Shown one piece after another: positions 1-4,625 of a stretch of 6,758 nt of DNA. Source of the DNA: Acidobacteriaceae bacterium (lineage in GTDB: Bacteria; Acidobacteriota; Terriglobia; Terriglobales; Acidobacteriaceae); NCBI GenBank assembly GCA_003162255.1, contig PMMJ01000200.1, positions 22,593 to 29,350 of the forward strand, written 5' to 3'. The notes beneath the pieces were generated by a model. It saw nothing but the letters and a program-made list of their open reading frames with translations, ran no database searches and was not told where the DNA came from. Within the stretch, counting starts at the first letter, position 1. Each line of letters starts with the position of its first letter. The translations under genes and the position numbers were made by a program.

Positions 1-116
1 TAAAAAAATTCATGGTGGGTTACGAGATGCTGGCCATGCCGCAGCGGGACATCACCGCTGAAACCGCGGCGCTGTGGCTGCGCGATGTGCCCGCCCAGCA
101 TTATCTGAACCTGTAG
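1..116 (+). CDS. 3' end of an unrecognised protein-coding gene (partial)
   Basis: The frame whose codons begin at position 3 is open from the window edge to a TAG at 114-116. It gives about 37 residues that read like ordinary protein, with MVGYEMLAMPQRD near the start and a C-terminus ending WLRDVPAQHYLNL. The start lies outside the window. I do not recognise the family from so short a tail. A 37-codon open frame can occur by chance in GC-rich DNA, so coding status rests on plausible residue composition and on the stop falling before a clearly non-coding, repeat-containing region. No T-run terminator follows the stop; the C/G run at 120-129 contains a palindrome (CCCCGGGG) but no U-tract. Confidence 0.5.
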   Translation, partial: KKFMVGYEMLAMPQRDITAETAALWLRDVPAQHYLNL

Positions 117-130
117 CCGCCCCCCGGGGC

Positions 131-186
131 TGACGATGATGACTCGATGATCATGGCGTGACGATCATTGCCTGACGATCATTGTT
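131..186. repeat. Four-copy 14-bp degenerate tandem repeat
   Basis: Four consecutive 14-bp units lie at 131-144, 145-158, 159-172 and 173-186. Units three and four share their first 12 bases exactly (TGACGATCATTG). Units one and two each match unit three at 10 of 14 positions. The consensus is close to TGACGATCATTGCC. The array lies between the upstream stop codon and the promoter of the sulfur operon, ending about 110 bp before its -35 box. It could be a multi-site operator for a regulator of the operon, or simply a decayed microsatellite. The sequence alone does not decide. Confidence 0.7.
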
Positions 187-230
187 CATCTCGCAACCGT
201 TTTCTTCCGGCGGCGGCACTGGGCGGCAAA

Positions 231-258
231 CTGCACGGCGCGAAATTTTGATGTGCAG
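231..258. promoter_or_regulatory. Inverted repeat upstream of the sulfur-operon promoter
   Basis: CTGCAC (231-236) and GTGCAG (253-258) are perfect 6-bp inverted arms separated by 16 bp, with an AT-rich half in the spacer. The centre lies about 87 bp before the inferred transcription start. That position is compatible with an activator site, but no regulator gene is in the window and 6-bp arms arise easily by chance. Confidence 0.25.
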
Positions 259-295
259 GATCGAAAATATTGATTCTGGTTGGTACCGAAGTTTG

Positions 296-324
296 TTGAC
301 CCCGGGAGTTATTCAACCTAGAAT
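296..324 (+). promoter_or_regulatory. Sigma70-type promoter of the sulfite-reductase/siroheme/cysH operon
   Basis: A -35 box TTGACC (296-301) and a -10 box TAGAAT (319-324) each match consensus at 5 of 6 positions and are separated by the optimal 17 bp. The base 8 nt after the -10 box is A332, the first base of the leader ORF start codon, so the transcript is predicted to be leaderless for that ORF. An inverted repeat GTTGA (295-299) / TCAAC (313-317) sits across the -35 box and spacer and could be an operator. No other promoter of similar quality is visible between 117 and 504. Confidence 0.75.
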
Positions 325-331
325 TCTATTC

Positions 332-421
332 ATGTTGAGGCAGAACCTTTCCGCCATGTGCGTCTGCGCCTGTTGTTGTTGTGCATGCGTGTGCGCTGGC
401 GCGGGGAGCGTGCCGACTTAA
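332..421 (+). CDS. Cysteine-rich leader peptide of the sulfur-assimilation operon (29 aa)
   Basis: A short ORF runs from ATG 332 to TAA 419-421 and encodes 29 residues, of which eight are Cys (residues 10, 12, 14-17, 19 and 21; core MCVCACCCCACVC). Four consecutive TGT codons lie at 371-382. Such a run is very improbable by chance in front of cysteine-biosynthetic genes. In amino-acid operons, leader ORFs sense the end product through ribosome stalling at its own codons (known for Trp, His, Leu), and poly-Cys uORFs play this role in mycobacterial sulfur operons. ATG 332 is chosen because the predicted transcription start coincides with it and no Shine-Dalgarno precedes it. ATG 356 (21 aa, weak GAGG 15 nt upstream) is the alternative. 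The frame stays open back to a TTG at 182, but the promoter lies inside that extension, so it is not expected to be translated. The peptide itself probably has no function beyond being translated. Confidence 0.8.
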   Translation: MLRQNLSAMCVCACCCCACVCAGAGSVPT

Positions 422-459
422 AAAGTTAATCTAATACCGGCACTTATAACCCACCGCCA
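397..459 (+). promoter_or_regulatory. Predicted antiterminator stem of the cysteine attenuator
   Basis: The RNA just after the last Cys codon can pair with the 5' arm of the terminator. TGGCG (397-401) pairs with CGCCA (455-459), G403 can pair with C454, and GGG (404-406) pairs with CCC (450-452). Nested inside, GTGCCG (410-415) pairs perfectly with CGGCAC (438-443) around the leader stop codon. Together these give about 15 base pairs in one long imperfect stem. It uses 450-459, which the terminator hairpin also needs, so the two folds exclude each other. A ribosome stalled at the early Cys codons would leave 397-459 free to form this stem. A ribosome at the stop codon would cover the 5' arm and release the terminator. 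Pairings were read by eye; no folding energy was computed. Confidence 0.6.
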
Positions 460-489
460 GATGAATTTGGCGGTGGGTTTTTCATTTTT
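448..489 (+). terminator. Intrinsic terminator acting as attenuator before the sulfite reductase gene
   Basis: AACCCACCGCCA (448-459) and TGGCGGTGGGTT (468-479) form a perfect 12-bp stem with an 8-nt loop, followed by a T-rich tract (480-489) broken only by CA. This is a textbook rho-independent terminator. It lies 27 nt after the leader-peptide stop and only 15 nt before the ATG at 505, downstream of the operon's own promoter. It therefore cannot merely end the upstream gene and must be read through for the operon to be expressed. The GGGGA ribosome binding site (490-493 plus A494) is just outside the hairpin, so the control is more likely transcriptional than by hiding the ribosome site. 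Confidence 0.9.
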
Positions 490-504
490 GGGGACAAACA
501 GGCG

Positions 505-2247
505 ATGACAAACGCAGCAACCGAGACGAAGGCACAAAGAGTCGAGCGCCTCAAGCGCTCCAAGAATCCATGGGAAGGTCTGGAAGAAATTCGACGCTTT
601 GCCCGTGAGGGATTCGAGTCCATTCCGCCGGAGTGGCTTGGGACCTACTTTCGCTGGTGGGGCGTGTACACGCAGGGGGATGGGGCGGGCGTCACCGGCG
701 GCCAGGGCGGGGAAGGCCGCGCGCTGCAATGCTTCATGGTGAGAATAAGGATTCCCAATGGTCTGCTGCGTTCCGACCAACTGCGCGCCATTGCCGAACT
801 CACCCGCCGCTACGCTCACGGAATTGCCGACATCACCGTGCGCCAGAACATTCAGTTGCACTGGATCACGATCGAGGCGCTTCCCGATCTGCTCGAAGCT
901 CTCGGGCGAGTGGGACTGAATACGACCAGCGCCTGCGGCGATGTTACGCGCAATGTCACCGGCTGCCCGGTGGCAGGCGTGGATGCGGATGAAATTTGCG
1001 ATGCTTCGCCTTTAGCGCTCGAAGCGTCGCGAATGCTGGCGGGAAATGGCGACTTTTACAACCTGCCGCGGAAATTCAAGATCTCGATCACCGGATGCCG
1101 CGTGTGGTGCCCATATCCGGAGATCAACGATGTGGGCTTGACTGCAACCACTCGCGTGCTGCGCGGGTCGCCCGAGGTCGGCTTCTCCCTGCGAGTTGCC
1201 GGAGGGCTCTCCGCCGAACCCTACCTGGGGGCGCGACTGAACGCGTTTGTCCGCTGGCATCAGGTGCTGCCCGCCGTCATAGGGATTGCCGAACTATTTC
1301 GCGACTCGGAAGTGTTGCGGGAACATCGCGAGCGCGCGCGTCTGAAATTTCTTTTCCTGCGGCATGGATGGACGGCGGAAAGTTTTCTGGAGGAACTGCA
1401 GCGGCGAATTGGATTTGCATTCGACGCCGCGGTCGAGGAATCGCCGCCCGCGGATGTTTATCGCGACCACGTCGGAATTCATCCGCAGAAGCAACCGGGC
1501 TACTGCTACGTGGGAGCAGCGGTGCTCCGCGGACGTATTACCGCCGAGCAAATGCAAGCTGCCGCCGATCTGGCCGATCGCTTCGCGGCGGGCAAACTGC
1601 GCACGACCAACATGCAGAACCTGCTCATCGTAAACGTTCCCCAAGCGAATGCTGATGCCCTGGCGAAAGAACTGGACGCGATCGGATTGCGCGTTGGCGG
1701 TTCGCCGTTCTGGCGCGGCACGGTCGCTTGCAGCGGCACGGAATTCTGCAAGCTGGCGATCACGGAGACAAAGAGCTTCTCGCGCTGGCTGGTGGAAGAA
1801 CTGGAGGAGCGCCTGCCGGGCTTCGATCAGCACCTGAAACTGCACGTTACCGGGTGTCCGAACAGCTGCGGACAGCACTGGATTGCCGACATTGGCATCG
1901 ATGGCAAGAAGATGAAAATCGATGGACGTCTCGTCGATGCTTATTACTTTTGCGTTGGCGGAGCGCTCGGTCTGCACCAGGCGACGGCGCGGCCGGTCGG
2001 ATATCGCTGCCCTGCGACTGAGGTTCCGGATGCGATCGAGAGATTGCTGCGGCAATATCTCGGCGCGCGTGTGGCCGGCGAGAATCTGCGTCAGTTCTTT
2101 GCCCGGCACACAGACACAGAGCTGCGGACATTCCTGGCGGGCGCACCGGTGGAGGCTGTCGCCCGCGATTTGCCGCCGGTCAGTATCGGCGTCGGCGCCA
2201 CAGGAACCGGAAAATTAGCGCACGCAGTCGGAGGAGACGGTGACTAG
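505..2247 (+). CDS. sir: Ferredoxin-type siroheme sulfite (or nitrite) reductase, NirA/Sir family
   Basis: This 580-residue protein catalyses six-electron reduction of sulfite to sulfide (or nitrite to ammonia), with siroheme and a [4Fe-4S] cluster in the cytoplasm. Cluster ligands are visible as C409-x5-C415 (ACSGTEFC) and C451-x3-C455 (TGCPNSC). The basic substrate-binding set known from E. coli sulfite reductase appears at R113 (RQNIQLHW), R149 (GDVTRN), K190 and K192 (LPRKFK). Y55 (GVYTQ) and C144 (ACGD) match the Tyr and Cys that are cross-linked next to siroheme in the mycobacterial SirA/NirA enzymes. Length is usual for the ferredoxin-dependent type, with no flavoprotein partner in the window. 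Sulfite is favoured as substrate because cysH and siroheme genes follow and a Cys leader precedes; family membership alone does not exclude nitrite. The ATG at 505 has GGGGA (490-494) 10 nt upstream. The 3' end overlaps the next gene by 8 bp. An odd trait is an extra set of Cys in the N-terminal half (C144, C154, C198, C202). Confidence 0.93.
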   Translation: MTNAATETKAQRVERLKRSKNPWEGLEEIRRFAREGFESIPPEWLGTYFRWWGVYTQGDGAGVTGGQGGEGRALQCFMVRIRIPNGLLRSDQLRAIAELTRRYAHGIADITVRQNIQLHWITIEALPDLLEALGRVGLNTTSACGDVTRNVTGCPVAGVDADEICDASPLALEASRMLAGNGDFYNLPRKFKISITGCRVWCPYPEINDVGLTATTRVLRGSPEVGFSLRVAGGLSAEPYLGARLNAFVRWHQVLPAVIGIAELFRDSEVLREHRERARLKFLFLRHGWTAESFLEELQRRIGFAFDAAVEESPPADVYRDHVGIHPQKQPGYCYVGAAVLRGRITAEQMQAAADLADRFAAGKLRTTNMQNLLIVNVPQANADALAKELDAIGLRVGGSPFWRGTVACSGTEFCKLAITETKSFSRWLVEELEERLPGFDQHLKLHVTGCPNSCGQHWIADIGIDGKKMKIDGRLVDAYYFCVGGALGLHQATARPVGYRCPATEVPDAIERLLRQYLGARVAGENLRQFFARHTDTELRTFLAGAPVEAVARDLPPVSIGVGATGTGKLAHAVGGDGD

Positions 2248-2899
2248 CATATTCCCAATGTTTATGAAGCTGGCAGGGAAGCGGTGCCTGGTCGTCGGTG
2301 CCGGCAAAGTCGGCGAGCCCAAGATCGGCGGGCTCATTGACACCGGCGCGCGCATCCACGTGGTTGCGATCAAGGCTAGCAGCCGAGTCCGCGAATGGGC
2401 CGATGCAGGGAAGATCAAGTTGGAACTGCGTACCTTCTCGGAGAATGATCTCGACGGCAAGTTCCTGGCGGTCGTGGCGACGGCTTCCGGCAGCCTGAAC
2501 GAACTCATTTATCGCGAGGCGCAGCGGCGCGGAGTGCTGTGCAACGTGGTGGATGTTCCGGAGTATTGCGATTTCTTTTATCCGGCTGTGGTGCGGCGCG
2601 GCGATCTGCAGATCGCGATTTCAACCACGGGGCAGAGTCCGTCCCTTGCGCAGAAAATTCGACAGCAACTGGAGCGGCAGTTTGGCATCGGATACGCGGC
2701 GTGGGTTGAGCAGCTCGGCGCGACACGACGGCTCATTCTGGCCAGCGATCTCGATAAAGAGACGAAGTTGGAGTTATTGCACTCGCTGGCGAGCCGGGAA
2801 GCGTTCGAGGCAGCGCTGGCCAAGATCCCGGCGTTGAGCACGAGAGTTGAGTTCGGAGTTGAGCACGAAGAGCTGAGCGCGCAAAGCGAGGGAGCATGA
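2240..2899 (+). CDS. sirC: Precorrin-2 dehydrogenase / probable sirohydrochlorin ferrochelatase
   Basis: This 219-residue protein oxidises precorrin-2 to sirohydrochlorin with NAD and probably inserts Fe2+ to give siroheme, like the N-terminal half of CysG and yeast Met8. A Rossmann motif GAGKVG (residues 20-25) follows a KRCLVV strand. The conserved NVVDVPEYCDFFYPA block carries D105 (N102-V-V-D105), at the same position as the aspartate needed for both activities in Salmonella CysG. STTGQSPSLAQKIR (about 131-144) is the family's second hallmark. The C-terminal helical domain (about 150-219) is poorly conserved, as usual. No separate SirB/CbiX chelatase is in the window, which favours a bifunctional enzyme, but this is inference. 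The GTG start at 2240 lies 5 nt after GGAGG (2230-2234) and overlaps the reductase gene by 8 bp, so translation is probably coupled. ATG 2258 is a weaker alternative start. Confidence 0.9.
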   Translation: MTSIFPMFMKLAGKRCLVVGAGKVGEPKIGGLIDTGARIHVVAIKASSRVREWADAGKIKLELRTFSENDLDGKFLAVVATASGSLNELIYREAQRRGVLCNVVDVPEYCDFFYPAVVRRGDLQIAISTTGQSPSLAQKIRQQLERQFGIGYAAWVEQLGATRRLILASDLDKETKLELLHSLASREAFEAALAKIPALSTRVEFGVEHEELSAQSEGA

Positions 2900-3744
2900 A
2901 GGGAAAAGTTTATCTGGTGGGCGCGGGGCCGGGCGATCCCGAGCTGCTGACCGTAAAGGCGCTTCGTCTGCTGCGAACCGCCGATGCCGTTTTGCACGAC
3001 GACTTGGTGGCGCCGGAAATACTGAAGCTGATTCCATCGACTGCTCAGGTTCACAACGTAGGCAAGCGCTGCGGGAAAAAGAAAATCCTGCAAGCGGAGA
3101 TCAATTGTCTGATGGTCGCACTGGCGGCTTCGGGACTGCGCGTTGTCCGGCTGAAGGGGGGCGATCCGTTAATTTTCGGACGCGCTGGCGAAGAGATCGA
3201 ATCCCTGCGCAGAAACAGCATTCCTTTCGAGATCGTGCCGGGCGTGACTTCAGCGATGGGTGCAGCCGCTGCGGCTCAGATTCCGCTGACGCATCGCCAC
3301 GCATCCGACGCGCTGGTGTTCATCACGGCTCATCGGGCCAAAGGGATGCATACCACGGACACAGACTGGAGCGAGTTTGTCGGCAGCGGAGCGACTCTAG
3401 TGATTTACATGCCGGGGCAGAACTACCCGGAAATTGCGAGGAGGTTGACAGCGGCCAGACTGGCCGGCGAGACACCTTGCGCCGTCATCTCGCGCGCCAC
3501 CACCAGGCATCAGCGAACGCATCGCACGACTCTGCTGGATCTGCATCGCGCGCCGCAACTTGCTTCTCCAACGCTGCTGGTCGTCGGTGAGGTCGTGCGT
3601 TTGGCCGATCCCGCCGCCGTGGTGGAAGAATTTGTGGTGCCAGAACTGCCGGCGACGAACAACAATTTGTTCCCGGCAGCATTTTTCAAAACAGTGCTCT
3701 CGCAGTCGCCACGTCCGGGAGCAGACGAGGAGGCGATGGCGTGA
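2896..3744 (+). CDS. cobA: Uroporphyrinogen-III C-methyltransferase (SUMT)
   Basis: This 282-residue enzyme methylates uroporphyrinogen III twice with S-adenosylmethionine, giving precorrin-2, the substrate of the gene just upstream. Family motifs appear in order: VGAGPGDPELLTVKA (8-22), the HDDLVAPEIL segment where YDRLV is common, VVRLKGGDPLIFGRAGEE (83-100), VPGVTSA (114-120) and a Met-containing strand VIYMPGQ (169-175). The catalytic core is complete at about 240 residues. The remaining roughly 40 residues, with ATNNNLFPAAFFKTVLSQ, form a C-terminal tail that I do not recognise. Its ATG overlaps the previous stop in an ATGA junction, and GAGGG (2888-2892) lies 3 nt upstream, rather close. 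Its place in the operon indicates siroheme rather than cobalamin supply, because no other cob/cbi genes are present. Confidence 0.93.
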   Translation: MKGKVYLVGAGPGDPELLTVKALRLLRTADAVLHDDLVAPEILKLIPSTAQVHNVGKRCGKKKILQAEINCLMVALAASGLRVVRLKGGDPLIFGRAGEEIESLRRNSIPFEIVPGVTSAMGAAAAAQIPLTHRHASDALVFITAHRAKGMHTTDTDWSEFVGSGATLVIYMPGQNYPEIARRLTAARLAGETPCAVISRATTRHQRTHRTTLLDLHRAPQLASPTLLVVGEVVRLADPAAVVEEFVVPELPATNNNLFPAAFFKTVLSQSPRPGADEEAMA

Positions 3745-4457
3745 AAGACATGATCGCAGAAGTGCAATCGACTGCGGAGAGTTGGAGCCCGCAGCGTGTG
3801 CTGGCGTGGGCGTTTGAGACCTTTGGGAATAGAGTGGCTATTTCGTCAGCGTTTGGGGCCGAGGGCATGGTGCTTATCGATATGGCTTCGCGTGTGCGTC
3901 AGGATTTCCGCGTCTTCACGGTCGATACGGAATTCCTGTTTCCGGAGACGTACAGTCTGATCGACAGAATCGAGGAAAGATATGAAATCAAAATTGAGAG
4001 AGTATTTTCGCTTCTCTCGCCAGAAGAGCAGGCGCAGGTTCATGGTGCGGCGCTTTGGGCGCGCGATCCCGACCAGTGCTGCAACCTGAGGAAGGTAGAG
4101 CCGCTCCGCCGCAAGCTGAGTGAACTAGGGGCGTGGATCACCAGCATTCGCCGCGACCAGACCTCATTCCGCAAGGATGCCCGCAAAATCGAGTGGGACG
4201 TGAAATTCGGGCTGGTGAAGGTGAATCCGATCGCGGACTGGACTGCGAAACAAGTTTGGCGTTACCTCTACGCACACGGTGTGCCTTACAACTCACTCCA
4301 CGATCAGAACTATCCGAGCATCGGTTGCACGCATTGCACGCGCGCCATCCATCCGGGAGAAGACCCCAGAGCCGGGCGCTGGCCAGGCACTGCTAAGACC
4401 GAGTGCGGACTGCACCTCATCGAGCCGCTGCGGCGGTTGCCTGAAGCGGATGCATAG
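3741..4457 (+). CDS. cysH: Adenylyl-sulfate (APS) reductase, thioredoxin-dependent, [4Fe-4S] type
   Basis: This 238-residue cytoplasmic enzyme reduces adenylyl sulfate to sulfite and AMP with thioredoxin. The PAPS-reductase fold is recognised by SSAFGAEGMVL near residues 34-44, VDTEFLFPET (about 67-76) and WITSIRRDQ (132-140). C113-C114 (DQCCNLRK) and C196-x2-C199 (GCTHC) form the CC...CxxC set that binds a [4Fe-4S] cluster; this marks APS reductases as opposed to the PAPS reductases of E. coli. The catalytic Cys is C222 in ECGLH. APS use means no cysC kinase is needed. ATP sulfurylase, which makes APS, is not in the window. The GTG start at 3741 lies 7 nt after a strong GAGGAGG (3727-3733) and overlaps the previous stop by 4 bp; ATG 3750 is an in-frame alternative. 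It is the last gene of the operon and supplies sulfite to the first gene product. Confidence 0.95.
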   Translation: MKDMIAEVQSTAESWSPQRVLAWAFETFGNRVAISSAFGAEGMVLIDMASRVRQDFRVFTVDTEFLFPETYSLIDRIEERYEIKIERVFSLLSPEEQAQVHGAALWARDPDQCCNLRKVEPLRRKLSELGAWITSIRRDQTSFRKDARKIEWDVKFGLVKVNPIADWTAKQVWRYLYAHGVPYNSLHDQNYPSIGCTHCTRAIHPGEDPRAGRWPGTAKTECGLHLIEPLRRLPEADA

Positions 4458-4526
4458 GGCCCATGCCTGGCACGGACCGCACGTTTATTTTTGACGATTA
4501 ATCTTTCGATGGTTGGTCTTCATCTC

Positions 4527-4535
4527 TGGTAAGAT
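4527..4535 (+). promoter_or_regulatory. Possible extended -10 promoter for glucokinase
   Basis: TGG-TAAGAT has the TGn extension (4527-4529) followed by a -10-like hexamer (4530-4535, 4 of 6 consensus). No good -35 box lies 16-18 bp upstream; TTCGAT at 4505-4510 is poor and 19 bp away. The predicted start would be near 4542, leaving a leader of about 84 nt before ATG 4626. The nearby TTGACG (4491-4496) has no matching -10 box at a usual distance. Confidence 0.35.
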
Positions 4536-4550
4536 TGCCCTTCTTTCATG

Positions 4551-4568
4551 ATTGCGAGCGCTCGTCAT
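4551..4568. promoter_or_regulatory. LacI-family-like operator palindrome upstream of glucokinase
   Basis: CGAGCGCTCG (4555-4564) is a perfect 10-bp palindrome. The 18-bp site matches the ideal symmetric lac operator (ATTGTGAGCGCTCACAAT) at 14 of 18 positions, including the whole central GAGCGCTC. It is centred about 17 bp after the predicted transcription start, a position where a repressor would block transcription. LacI-family proteins commonly control sugar uptake and kinase genes. No such regulator is in the window, so the link is inference. Confidence 0.45.
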
Positions 4569-4625
4569 TTGGCGGCGTGCATGGCGCTGGTCCGATGACT
4601 TGTGCGGCAGACTGATCGGACGATA

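Noticed and set aside
115..131. Hairpin terminator for the upstream partial gene
   Set aside because: AGCC/GGCT arms enclose a mismatched interior and no T-run follows.
131..186. CRISPR array
   Set aside because: The units are 14 bp, abut without spacers and are degenerate, so this is a tandem repeat and not a CRISPR.
182..331. N-terminal extension of the Cys-rich leader frame back to a TTG at 182
   Set aside because: The operon promoter (296-324) lies inside it, the residues look random, and the TTG falls in the tandem repeat with no ribosome binding site. Only 332-421 is kept.
448..489. Cofactor-type riboswitch (for example SAM or cobalamin) controlling the operon
   Set aside because: The leader is too short between promoter and terminator and is mostly occupied by the Cys-codon ORF; I see no conserved riboswitch core elements.
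418..861. 147-codon open frame on the - strand across the terminator and sir start
   Set aside because: It is antisense to the terminator hairpin and the conserved start of the sulfite reductase, with no family resemblance.
1294..2109. 271-codon open frame on the - strand inside the sulfite reductase gene
   Set aside because: It is antisense to a protein with intact family motifs; such shadows are expected in GC-rich codon usage.
4452..4495. Terminator after cysH
   Set aside because: GCAT/ATGC arms around GGGCCC give only a short interrupted stem and the T-rich stretch at 4484-4492 is not adjacent to it. No convincing intrinsic terminator is visible.
4491..4519. Promoter with -35 TTGACG upstream of glucokinase
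   Set aside because: No -10-like hexamer lies at 16-18 bp; the sequence there is TGGTCT.
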